64,000 nt of DNA from contig NZ_JAGYWA010000002.1 of the NCBI RefSeq assembly GCF_018383905.1, positions 317,262 to 381,261 of the forward strand, written 5' to 3'. The DNA comes from Flavobacterium branchiicola (GTDB lineage: Bacteria; Bacteroidota; Bacteroidia; Flavobacteriales; Flavobacteriaceae). Shown here in pieces: positions 8,357-16,327 of this stretch (its first letter is position 1; each line of letters starts with the position of its first letter). A model generated the notes under the pieces. That model saw nothing but the letters and a program-made list of their open reading frames with translations. It ran no database searches and was not told the DNA's origin. Both the position numbers and the translations under genes were made by a program.

Positions 8357-9583
8357 TTATATCGTTAAAAGTTTATGAATTTCCTTAAGATTGTTACAAT
8401 GCTTAATGTCAAAATATTGACCATTAGGGAATTTTAATAAATTATTTTCTTTTGAAAAATATAAATAAACACTTGGTGGATTTATAAAAGTTATATTATT
8501 TTCAAAAGTTTCTTTTGAAATTATCTTAACAACATAAGAGCTTTTTGATAACTTTATTCCATTTTTTGTTGTGTTTATAATAGGCTCTTTATTAAATATA
8601 AAATTTGAATACTTTATTTCTTCATAACCATCATTAAACAAAATTTCATTATCAATTAATTCTTTTTTTATTGTTTTCAACTTTTGAGAATCATAATCAA
8701 GTATGAACGTTAATGGTTTTGCATCACGTAATGACGTATTCAATTTATAAAATTTTGAAATTAAATTTTCAATGAAATTAAACAAGGGTAATTCTGAATT
8801 ATCTGAATCCAAAATATCATTTCCAATGTAAATATATTTTGTTTTACTTGAAGTTAATGACTTTGTATATTTTAGATTTTGGGAAACTAATTTAAAATAC
8901 TCATTTTTTGAACGTAATTTTATAAACCATTCATTAAACAATAGTTGACTACAATTAATTTTAGACAAAAAATCTTTTTTATTGATTTTTCTATTTGTTA
9001 TTCCTTTTTGTATCGCTTTGTCAATTACAATCCTTAATGCATTATTGTAAAACAAAGAGTCTGCTTCAAATTCAGAACAACTGAATAAAACCTTCAGTTT
9101 ATTAATTACTAACATTTGTTGTTTGTAAAATTCTATTCCAAATAAAAAGTTGAATTGAAGTAAAAATGAATTTAATTGAGCATCGGAGATGCTCTTTTCA
9201 ATTTCATAATGTTTTTCAATTTTTTTTTCTTTATAAGTTAGTATTTCCTTAATTTTCTTTAAATCTATTTTTGGTTCATTTCCTGGAGTTTCATTTTCAA
9301 AGTGAGCATATAGAACATAATTATAACTGTTGCTAGTGGTTGGATTAACAAAGTGGTCAAGCATTAAAATTATGGGTTCTCGAACTGCTGAATTTATAAA
9401 ATTAGGTTTTGATAAGTATTTACATTGTATCGTTGTTTCATCTGTAGAATTAATATCAATATCTTCTATACCTTCAATAGTGATTTCATCTTCATCTTTA
9501 GTTAATTCTAATAATTTTAAAATTGATGTGTCAAATTGATAGTAATAACCTTTTATTGTTGCTTCTGCGCTTCTTGTTGCCAT
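8357..9583 (-). CDS. DUF4297-like nuclease, partner of HerA
   Basis: The 408-residue protein opens MATRSAEATIKGYYYQFD and carries EGIEDIDI (Glu40, Asp41) followed by TIQCKY (Gln53, Lys55). That is the diverged PD-(D/E)XK signature of DUF4297/Cap4-type effectors (E-D then Q-x-K). The rest is mostly helical and lysine-rich and may act as a sensor or HerA-docking part. It is the first gene of a two-gene unit with the HerA ATPase. The expected role is DNA cleavage upon phage infection, restrained or activated by HerA. Confidence 0.75.
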   Translation of the reverse strand: MATRSAEATIKGYYYQFDTSILKLLELTKDEDEITIEGIEDIDINSTDETTIQCKYLSKPNFINSAVREPIILMLDHFVNPTTSNSYNYVLYAHFENETPGNEPKIDLKKIKEILTYKEKKIEKHYEIEKSISDAQLNSFLLQFNFLFGIEFYKQQMLVINKLKVLFSCSEFEADSLFYNNALRIVIDKAIQKGITNRKINKKDFLSKINCSQLLFNEWFIKLRSKNEYFKLVSQNLKYTKSLTSSKTKYIYIGNDILDSDNSELPLFNFIENLISKFYKLNTSLRDAKPLTFILDYDSQKLKTIKKELIDNEILFNDGYEEIKYSNFIFNKEPIINTTKNGIKLSKSSYVVKIISKETFENNITFINPPSVYLYFSKENNLLKFPNGQYFDIKHCNNLKEIHKLLTI

Positions 9584-9627
9584 TTCTTAGGTTATGATTT
9601 TTATTATTTTCCGGAATCTTCTGTTAG

Positions 9628-9765
9628 GCTTGCAAGTAATGTTCTGGCACTACCGGGTTTGGGACTAAATTAAGGCCCATTTTCGGATTTGCCAAATCAT
9701 CATAATTAGGAGACGAAATATTAATCAAGCCAATTGCCCAAATCAGATGCAGCTGTTGGGGGCTG
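9628..9765 (-). repeat. attC-like spacer, long copy
   Basis: Plus-strand elements are GGCTTGCAAG, TGTTCTGGCAC, GGGTTTGGGACTAAATTAAG, CGGATTTGCCAAATCATCAT, CAAGCCAATTGCCCAAATC and GCAGCTGTTGGGG. GTTAGGC at 9623-9629 on the plus strand is a perfect match to the attC core consensus GTTRRRY, although its orientation relative to the array is opposite to that expected. Confidence 0.55.
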
Positions 9766-9769
9766 TTTT

Positions 9770-10282
9770 TTATTTTTCCAATTTTTGCTTTTCTGTTTTC
9801 TGTTTTTTTAGAAATGCTGAACGATATTTAGAAAACTTAACTGTATCCATTATAGAAAACCATGTTGCAAGCATACCGTATAAAAAGAAAAATTGTAAAA
9901 TTAAAAGTAGGCTAGTATTTTGTATCCAAGTTTCATTGTGATTTGTTTCAATCCAAAATGAAGTACCTGAATATAAAATTATTGACAAAATTAAACTTAA
10001 AAATAAAATAAATAATGTGAATTTAAAAGACCAAAGTAGTTCTGTAAATGTGTTATTTTCTTCTAAAAATTCAATAAAATCATTGTCAGAAGATGACATT
10101 ATTATAGCCATAGCTGTAAAAAATAAAGAAAAAATTATTGAAAGAACTGTCATTGCTACATTATAAAATGAAAGAGCAAAATTCATATTGATATATTCAG
10201 GTAAAAATAAATATGTTGCGAAAACACTTAAAAGTGTAATCCCAAAATCCAAACTAAGAATTAATGCTTTAAATCTTCTCAT
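9770..10282 (-). CDS. four-helix membrane protein of an unknown two-gene cassette
   Basis: This 170-residue protein has four hydrophobic segments (about 8-28, 38-62, 87-108 and 122-143) and a basic C-terminal tail (KKQKTEKQKLEK). Its start overlaps the end of the upstream gene by four bases (ATGA-type junction), which implies translational coupling and joint function. A membrane effector that is released or opened by a soluble partner is a common plan in abortive-infection systems, but no specific family is recognised here. Confidence 0.55.
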   Translation of the reverse strand: MRRFKALILSLDFGITLLSVFATYLFLPEYINMNFALSFYNVAMTVLSIIFSLFFTAMAIIMSSSDNDFIEFLEENNTFTELLWSFKFTLFILFLSLILSIILYSGTSFWIETNHNETWIQNTSLLLILQFFFLYGMLATWFSIMDTVKFSKYRSAFLKKQKTEKQKLEK

Positions 10283-11109
10283 TCTTGATGACTTGTTCTA
10301 ATTCTAATTCTTTCAAAAGTACGACTAAGATAATTAATTATACCCGGTAACCCACCTCGTTCTACGTTTTCTGGTAAAACCTGAGTTATTTCTTGCTCTT
10401 TTGAGGTTGTTGTAATTGTTAGTGGATTGCCATCCGCGTCCTTTCCTTGGGCTGATGCAACGCCATAACCATCCTCAGACATAGCCATTTTCGCAATAGT
10501 TTCATCATCAATAATAATTCCTTCATCATTTGAAGATTCTTGAATTTCTTTATATTTGGTTATATTATTTTCTTGCATTCTTTCATCAGTATCTCTCCAT
10601 AAATCTGCATTATTAGGATTAGAAGGAACTAACATTATAGAAACACGATTAATATTATGTAATTTTTTAACTTTTTCAATAAATGAATATTTTTCACTGA
10701 TAGTGGAAATAAAAAATTCAAATGTTTTCCCTTGATGATTTGTTTTAAAAAGATTTAAAAACATTCTTTCAAACATTATTTTTGAAATTACATTCTTTAT
10801 TTCTTCAAAAGCAATAATCATTTCTGTGGTGTTAATTATGAAAAGAGATTTTCCAACAATATTATTAATTGTACCCCCTCTTCTAACCGTTCCTGTAGTT
10901 TCGTCAAGTACTTCACCACGACCATATGGGTCATACTTAATTAAATATCCCATTATGTAATTTTCATACGTGACAACATCAACAATTTTATAAGAGTAAT
11001 CATTAAATCCGGCTGATGCTTCACTTCGAATTCCATCTAATATAAAAAGATCTTTACGTTCATTTTCGGTAACATTTAGATGTAACCTGTTGAAATACAT
11101 TTTAGGCAT
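10279..11109 (-). CDS. soluble protein of an unknown two-gene cassette
   Basis: The 276-residue protein starts MPKMYFNRLHLNVTENERKD. It has an N-terminal beta-rich part and a central helical part, then a Gly/Asp-rich stretch (about 205-235, including MSEDGYGVASAQGKDADG) and a basic C-terminus (LSRTFERIRIRTSHQE). No signal peptide is seen. It is followed by a membrane protein in the same cassette with a 4-base overlap. I do not recognise the family; a sensor or toxin working with the membrane partner is the simplest reading. Confidence 0.5.
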   Translation of the reverse strand: MPKMYFNRLHLNVTENERKDLFILDGIRSEASAGFNDYSYKIVDVVTYENYIMGYLIKYDPYGRGEVLDETTGTVRRGGTINNIVGKSLFIINTTEMIIAFEEIKNVISKIMFERMFLNLFKTNHQGKTFEFFISTISEKYSFIEKVKKLHNINRVSIMLVPSNPNNADLWRDTDERMQENNITKYKEIQESSNDEGIIIDDETIAKMAMSEDGYGVASAQGKDADGNPLTITTTSKEQEITQVLPENVERGGLPGIINYLSRTFERIRIRTSHQE

Positions 11110-11163
11110 AAGTTTTTAATTTATTATATTTTATGTTGTTAAATTTTAGTTTTTGGTAAAATT

Positions 11164-11295
11164 GGCACCAACCTTCTTTTATTACAATAGTTTGGACTAA
11201 ATAGATCCCATTCTTTATATTTGTCAAATCATCCTAAATACAAAATAACTTTCCATTAAGCCAAATACCCAAATCCGTTTTAGTGGCTGTTATAT
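11164..11295 (-). repeat. attC-like spacer, long copy
   Basis: Plus-strand elements are GGCACCAACC, GTTTGGACTAAAT, ATTTGTCAAATCATCCTAAATAC, ACTTTCCATTAAGCCAAATACCCAAATCC (split by point changes from the other copies) and GTGGCTGTTATATG. It lies between the Abi_C gene and the two-gene unknown unit. Confidence 0.55.
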
Positions 11296-11299
11296 GATG

Positions 11300-12070
11300 T
11301 TACAATTCTTCCGATTTTTCAAAACTTACAAATAAATATTCAGAAACTATTTTAGCTAAATTTACAGTAAAAACTGCATGCCTTTCGTCAATTTTATGAG
11401 ATGATTTTGAAGGTCCATTTCCATGAGAATCACTATATGAGTTTCTTAATCCCGAAACACCATTTATTATACTAAAAACACCTGACAAGATTTGCTTTAT
11501 AAATTCATTTTCATGATTTGCTGGTGACATATTTAATAAACTTGCAACGGTTTTATAGAGTCTTAATAAATTGCCGTCATATTCATGTTTTTCTTTCGTT
11601 TTTGTTTCAAGAATAAATAGGCAAATAGATTCAATTAAAGTTCTAGCATTAGTTATTGAGCCTTCAAAATCTTTTTCTGCTATTTTTGAATTGCATTTTT
11701 TTATTTGATCATGTATATAATCAAAAGAGATTCTTTCCAATTCTTTTGTTTCGACTAACTCAGTATTTTCAATATCAAAATCAGGAAAATAAGTAACTTC
11801 TCTTATTTCTGGTTCTTCATTTTTTATAGGATAAACTTTTATGACTGCATCAAAAATTTCATTTTTATCTGCTTCAGAAAGTTGATCTATTTTGGTTTGA
11901 ATTTTCGGATGTGATTTGATTTCAAAAGTACTAATAAGGGAAAATGAACGACTACCATAAGTACTTGATACATCCAAATATGATGTTGAATTAATTAGTA
12001 AATCAGATAAATCTTGACGCTTTTTATATTCTAAAATTCGTCTTATTTTTTTAATATCTATGTCTTCCAT
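11300..12070 (-). CDS. abortive-infection protein with Abi_C-like domain
   Basis: The 256-residue protein has a C-terminal half matching the abortive infection C-terminal (Abi_C) pattern: NARTLIESICLFIL near residue 140, GVSGLRNSYSDSHGNG near 205 and DERHAVFTVNLAKIVSEYL near the end. The RN..(S)D.HG motif and RHA helix are the hallmark of this HEPN-related domain found in phage-exclusion proteins. The N-terminal half is a separate, unrecognised alpha/beta domain. It is the first unit of the cassette-like array. An anti-phage role is inferred from the domain. Confidence 0.75.
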   Translation of the reverse strand: MEDIDIKKIRRILEYKKRQDLSDLLINSTSYLDVSSTYGSRSFSLISTFEIKSHPKIQTKIDQLSEADKNEIFDAVIKVYPIKNEEPEIREVTYFPDFDIENTELVETKELERISFDYIHDQIKKCNSKIAEKDFEGSITNARTLIESICLFILETKTKEKHEYDGNLLRLYKTVASLLNMSPANHENEFIKQILSGVFSIINGVSGLRNSYSDSHGNGPSKSSHKIDERHAVFTVNLAKIVSEYLFVSFEKSEEL

Positions 12071-12333
12071 TTGTTAAATATAATTCCCTCATTATAAATC
12101 TAGTGTTGTATAATATCCCCTAACTTACTTATTTAGGCGATAAAATTGCTTAAATAACCGCTAATTGTGTAAGGCTTTATTCCATCCTCTAAATTTCAAA
12201 ATCAAACATACAAAACCGCTTTTGTTTTATTTTACGGTTTTCCATAATATGGATCAATAATAAGTTGCAAAATAATCTTTTAATAATGAAAAGAATACCG
12301 TATAAATACCTATTTTAACTTTATATTAAACAT
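12071..12333. other. upstream flank of the cassette array
   Basis: This AT-rich gap has no gene. On the minus strand it reads AAGTAAGTTAGGGGATAT at about 12130-12113. GTTAGGGG resembles an attC/attI core (GTTRRRY with one mismatch) and could mark the junction where the first cassette joined the array. GCGGTTATTTAAGC and GCGATAAA stretches near 12138-12164 give a weak dyad. No integrase gene lies beside it. Confidence 0.3.
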
Positions 12334-12365
12334 AAAAAAAGATGCTTAAATTAGCATCCTTTTTA
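12334..12365 (-). terminator. terminator after the XRE regulator
   Basis: GATGCT (12341-12346) pairs with AGCATC (12353-12358). On the minus strand it is followed by a run of seven T residues, 8 bases after the stop codon of the XRE gene. The opposite side is also T-rich, so it may work both ways. Confidence 0.7.
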
Positions 12366-12372
12366 TGCAATA

Positions 12373-12780
12373 TTATTTTTTACTTCTCTTAACTGTTTCA
12401 TATTCGATAATCTCGTTTTCTGATAATGGGGTAATCGATACATTACTAAATCTTTCAATTTTTTCAGGAGAGGTGTTTTCATTCTTATTTTTTTCTTTGT
12501 CAATTAAGCTTAATCTTATTTTGACTAAGTCATTTGAACAAATTTTTGAAGGGAATAAATCTATGTAAGATTTTAATTCCAACGCTAAAGCGATCCTGTT
12601 TAATAATCTAATATTTAATTTGTGATTTTGCTTATGATTTTCTATGTTACCTATGTATCCTTCTGATACTCCAATTTTGTGTGCTAAGGCAACTTGAGAT
12701 AACTTAGATTTAATTCTTAATTCTCTAACTTTTTCGATTAAATGAAAATCTAATTCTGATATTATAATTTCTATGACCAT
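12373..12780 (-). CDS. XRE-family helix-turn-helix regulator
   Basis: The 135-residue protein has a lambda-repressor-like helix-turn-helix at about residues 12-70 (VRELRIKSKLSQVALAHKIG followed by VSEGYIGNIEN), with a charged tail that is probably disordered. It lies between the cassette array and a structured RNA locus transcribed the other way. It could repress itself, the RNA or nearby element genes. An imperfect palindrome CACATAC-GTATGTG around 12829-12844, just upstream of its start, is a possible operator. Confidence 0.8.
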   Translation of the reverse strand: MVIEIIISELDFHLIEKVRELRIKSKLSQVALAHKIGVSEGYIGNIENHKQNHKLNIRLLNRIALALELKSYIDLFPSKICSNDLVKIRLSLIDKEKNKNENTSPEKIERFSNVSITPLSENEIIEYETVKRSKK

Positions 12781-12867
12781 GAGTTTTATTTAATCCAGTA
12801 ATTAAAGGATTAATAAAATATTTAACACATACACATAAGTATGTGAAATAATTTGTCTATATTTGTT

Positions 12868-12896
12868 TTGTATTCATTTTATGAATACTAAATTTG
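12868..12896 (+). promoter_or_regulatory. promoter of the putative structured RNA
   Basis: TTG at 12868-12870, an 18-base spacer and TAAATTTG at 12889-12896 match the Bacteroidota promoter consensus closely. A start near 12903 would produce the folded transcript. A second TAnnTTTG match, TATATTTG, lies at 12858-12865. Confidence 0.6.
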
Positions 12897-12902
12897 CGAT
12901 TC

Positions 12903-13075
12903 TTCATATAAGATATTTGAAGCATTCGCTTAGAATCTCGTTTCAGAAAACTGGTAATTTTTAACACACGAGAAGATAAGTAAGATGCTCACGTCATTGG
13001 CGTGGGCTCACTTATTCGTGTGTAGGGTATACCAGTACCTCTGAAACGTATAAGCTGAGTTCCACGCTTTTTTAT
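12903..13075 (+). ncRNA. putative structured non-coding RNA with long nested hairpin
   Basis: No open frame fits this gap. From outside in, these arms pair: GCTTA (12927-12931) with TAAGC, CGTTTCAGA with TCTGAAACG, ACTGGTA with TACCAGT, ACACACGA with TCGTGTGT, ATAAGT with ACTTAT, and CTCACG with CGTGGG around a short loop. The last helix needs a U-G pair that exists only in the plus-strand transcript. A strong promoter lies upstream and a T run (GCTTTTTTATA) ends it near 13074. The shape, a long rod with internal loops, recalls 6S-type RNA, but identity is not proven. Confidence 0.6.
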
Positions 13076-13215
13076 AACTCACTTATATTTTCTTAGCGTC
13101 ATCTCAGTTTCTTTTTAAAGTTTCGATTATACTAAGTCAAATCTTAAAAATATTCTTGCCTGTGAATTAAAAAAAACTTTATGATCATTAAGCCGTTACT
13201 TAATACATAAAAAAT

Positions 13216-13253
13216 GGCCCTCTGCAGCAGCGACTAAACTATAGCAGAGGACC
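13216..13253 (+). promoter_or_regulatory. 5' leader hairpin of the SusC operon
   Basis: GGCCCTCTGC (13216-13225) pairs with GCAGAGGACC (13244-13253) except for one mismatch, 42 bases before the SusC start. It could affect mRNA stability or translation of the operon. The rest of 13076-13294 shows nothing else clear. Confidence 0.45.
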
Positions 13254-13294
13254 GTAGCTAATCAAATACCATTTAACTAACCAATCCCAATATT

Positions 13295-16200
13295 ATGAAT
13301 ATTTTTTCATTTTACAAGGATGGGAAAGCTCTTTATTGCCTATTTTTTATATGGCTATGTTTTTCTTTTCCATCTGTTTATGCCAAGAATTTCATCAGGC
13401 ATAGCATTTCATTTCCTCAACAGTTTCAGGTTCAGGGAACTATTAGCGACGGATCTAATCCACTTCCTGGTGTGACCATCGCCATTAAAAATAAGCGCAA
13501 TTCCGCAACTATTTCCGATTATAACGGGCAGTATAATCTTTCTGCTTCTCCATCGGATACCCTAATAGTTTCCTTTATAGGATTCAAAACAGCATTTGTC
13601 CCTATTCAGAATCGTAAAACAATAGATATTCTATTAGAATACGATACCACAACTCTAAAGGAAGTGAAGGTTAATGCAGGCTACTATTCAATTAAGGAAA
13701 GCGAGCGTACAGGAAGCATTGCTCGGATCACCGCAAAAGATATTCAAACGCAGCCTGTAACAAATGTGCTTGCAGCTATGCAGGGGAGAATGGCCGGTGT
13801 GAGTATTACACAGACCACAGGGGTTCCCGGTGGAGGATTCGATATTAAAATCCGTGGACAGAACAGTATTAGAAGTGATGGGAATAATCCACTTTACATT
13901 ATTGATGGAGTTCCGTACTCCTCGGATCCAATTGGCTATAATCAGACAGCCTCTACATTTCCAACCGTTACAAGTCCTTTAAACAGTATAAATCCAGATA
14001 CAATCGAAAGTATCGAGATACTCAAAGATGCTGATGCCACCTCAATTTATGGTTCAAGAGGTGCCAATGGAGTAGTGCTAATCACTACTAAAAAAGGTAA
14101 AGGCGGAAAAACGGTTGTGAGGGTTAAAGCGACAACAGGAGCCGGCACTGTAACTAAATTTATGAAACTGATGGGTACCGAGCAGTATCTTGCAATGAGA
14201 AAACAAGCTTTTATCAATGATGGACTGACGCAGTACAATCCATGGGACTATGATATAAACGGGACATGGGACCAGAACCGTGAAACGGACTGGCAGAAAG
14301 AATTTTTGGGTGGCACATCGCAGATAACTGATCTGCAGGCTACGCTCTCTGGCGGCTCTGATAAAACACAGTTTTTATTAAGCAGTAGTTACCACACAGA
14401 ATCTACTGTATTCCCCGGCCAGTATATGTACAAGAAAGGAGGGACGCAGTTCAGCATGAGCCACCGCTCAGAAGATAATAGGTTCAAACTCACTTTTTCA
14501 GCAGGATACAATATTCAGGATAATGATCAGCCTGCGTATGATCTGACAGCAAGCTCCAGATATCTGGCGCCAAATGCTCCTGCGCTCTATGATGCCTCCG
14601 GCAATTTAAATTGGGAAAATGGAACCTGGCAGAATCCGCTTCGTTACAGAGATGCAGAGTTCAGATCAAAAACAAATGATCTTGTGACCAGTGCCGTATT
14701 ATCTTATGATTTGCTTGATAATTTAGTTCTAAAAAGTAATTTTGGTTTTACCGACTTGCGACACCAGGAAACACGAACCTCTCCCTCTACTATATATAAT
14801 CCCGCTTATCAGCTGACAAGCGCCTTTTCAGGTATTTATTTAAATAATACAGACAGACAGTCCTGGATAGTGGAGCCCCAGATAAGTTGGGAAAAAGAAA
14901 TGACTTTTGGTAAAGTCAATATTCTGGCTGGGGGAACTTTCCAGAGCCAGACCACTGGGAGGCTGTATCAATTCGGAAGTGGTTTCACATCAAATGACTT
15001 GATATATGATCTTGCGTCTGCATCTACAGTGCGCGTCTTATATAGTGATGACGCCCTGTATAAATATCAGGCTTTCTTCGGAAGGATCAACTATAACTGG
15101 CAGGACCGTTATATTGTAAACCTTACAGGAAGACGGGACGGCTCAAGCCGGTTTGGTCCGGGTAATCAGTTTGCCAATTTCGGAGCCGTGGGCGTGGCAT
15201 GGATTTTTACCAAAGAAGGATTTTTAAAAGATATTTCATGGCTGAGTTTTGGCAAACTTCGCGGCAGTTATGGAACAACCGGAAATGACCAGATCGGGGA
15301 TTACCAGTTTTTGGATACTTATACCTCATCGGGATTTAATTATGATTCAAACGTGGGATTGCAGCCATCACGGCTCTATAATCCTGATTTTGGATGGGAA
15401 ACAAATAAAAAAATAGAAGCTGCTCTGGAACTGGGATTCCTGCAGGATAAAATATTTCTAACAGCCGCGTGGTATCAGAACCGCTCATCAAACCAGCTTG
15501 TTGGCATACCTTTGGCTGGAACTACAGGATTTCAGTCCATGCTGGCCAATTTAGATGCTGTTGTGCAAAACACAGGACTAGAATTCACTTTAAGGACCCA
15601 AAACTTCAATACTCAGAACTTTAAGTGGACGACCAGTCTGAATCTTACTTTTGCCAGAAATAAGCTTATTAGTTTTCCCGGACTTTCTGCCTCACCCTAC
15701 AAAGAGCAATATCGTATTGGCGAGCCCTTGAATATTGAACTGAATTACAACTATACAGGAATTGATAATCAAAGTGGTGTTTATCTTTTTGAAGACATAA
15801 ACAAAGACGGTATCATTTCATTTCCCGAAGACAGGCAGAGTGTTGTAGATTTTAACCCGCAGTATTTTGGAGGACTGCAAAATATACTATCCTACAGAAG
15901 ATTGAAACTTGATTTTCTTTTTCAGTTTGTTAAACAGGATACCAGAAGTTATTATAATGGTGTCACAGGACAGATGTCTAATCAACCGCAAAGCGCAGCA
16001 GTAAGCTGGACTAAGCCTGGAGATAATGCTGCTCAGCAGATTTATACCAGCGGTTATAACGGGGATGCAGTCACAGCCGACTATCTATTTAGGCAGAGTA
16101 CAGGTTCCATAACAGACGGGTCTTTTATCCGATTGAAGAATATAGCCCTTTCCTATGAACTGCCTTTAAATATGAAAAGCACGCAGTGCCAGCTAATCCT

Positions 16201-16318
16201 GCAGGGACAAAATCTGCTAACCTTTACAAAATACAAGGATGGGGATCCTGAATCTATTGGTTCCAGGTCTCTGCCGCCATTGAAAATTATTACTGCTGGA
16301 ATCCAGCTCACTTTTTAA
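13295..16318 (+). CDS. SusC/RagA-family TonB-dependent outer-membrane transporter
   Basis: The 1007-residue protein has a signal peptide (cleavage probable after VYA, about residue 30), a carboxypeptidase-regulatory-like beta domain (about 45-120, GTISDGSNPLPGVTIAI), a plug domain with GRMAGVSI and NPLYIIDGVPY, and a long C-terminal beta barrel. This is the SusC layout. It is followed 9 bases later by a SusD-like gene and then by an S9 peptidase, so the cargo is more likely a peptide or protein breakdown product than a glycan. No glycoside hydrolase is nearby. Confidence 0.95.
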   Translation: MNIFSFYKDGKALYCLFFIWLCFSFPSVYAKNFIRHSISFPQQFQVQGTISDGSNPLPGVTIAIKNKRNSATISDYNGQYNLSASPSDTLIVSFIGFKTAFVPIQNRKTIDILLEYDTTTLKEVKVNAGYYSIKESERTGSIARITAKDIQTQPVTNVLAAMQGRMAGVSITQTTGVPGGGFDIKIRGQNSIRSDGNNPLYIIDGVPYSSDPIGYNQTASTFPTVTSPLNSINPDTIESIEILKDADATSIYGSRGANGVVLITTKKGKGGKTVVRVKATTGAGTVTKFMKLMGTEQYLAMRKQAFINDGLTQYNPWDYDINGTWDQNRETDWQKEFLGGTSQITDLQATLSGGSDKTQFLLSSSYHTESTVFPGQYMYKKGGTQFSMSHRSEDNRFKLTFSAGYNIQDNDQPAYDLTASSRYLAPNAPALYDASGNLNWENGTWQNPLRYRDAEFRSKTNDLVTSAVLSYDLLDNLVLKSNFGFTDLRHQETRTSPSTIYNPAYQLTSAFSGIYLNNTDRQSWIVEPQISWEKEMTFGKVNILAGGTFQSQTTGRLYQFGSGFTSNDLIYDLASASTVRVLYSDDALYKYQAFFGRINYNWQDRYIVNLTGRRDGSSRFGPGNQFANFGAVGVAWIFTKEGFLKDISWLSFGKLRGSYGTTGNDQIGDYQFLDTYTSSGFNYDSNVGLQPSRLYNPDFGWETNKKIEAALELGFLQDKIFLTAAWYQNRSSNQLVGIPLAGTTGFQSMLANLDAVVQNTGLEFTLRTQNFNTQNFKWTTSLNLTFARNKLISFPGLSASPYKEQYRIGEPLNIELNYNYTGIDNQSGVYLFEDINKDGIISFPEDRQSVVDFNPQYFGGLQNILSYRRLKLDFLFQFVKQDTRSYYNGVTGQMSNQPQSAAVSWTKPGDNAAQQIYTSGYNGDAVTADYLFRQSTGSITDGSFIRLKNIALSYELPLNMKSTQCQLILQGQNLLTFTKYKDGDPESIGSRSLPPLKIITAGIQLTF

Positions 16319-16327
16319 TTCTCTGTT

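Larger units (their letters stand above)
4255..12124 (-). mobile_element. integron-like gene-cassette array without visible integrase
   Basis: Six gene units, all on the minus strand, are each followed by a related spacer (4255-4304, 5311-5440, 5931-5980, 6428-6597, 9628-9765, 11164-11295). The four long spacers share a framework that reads, on the plus strand, GTTC or similar, then TTTGGACTAAATTAAGCCC, GGATTTGCC, AATCATCATAAATAC, CCATTAAGCCAAA, CCCAAAT and GTAGCTGTTA. One-orientation cargo, conserved site ends with variable middles, and GAAC/GTT cores facing a TAACAGC end are features of attC cassette arrays. On the minus strand GTTAGGGG (12124-12117) precedes the first unit. No tyrosine recombinase is present, so a CALIN is the best description; this is an inference. 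Confidence 0.6.
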
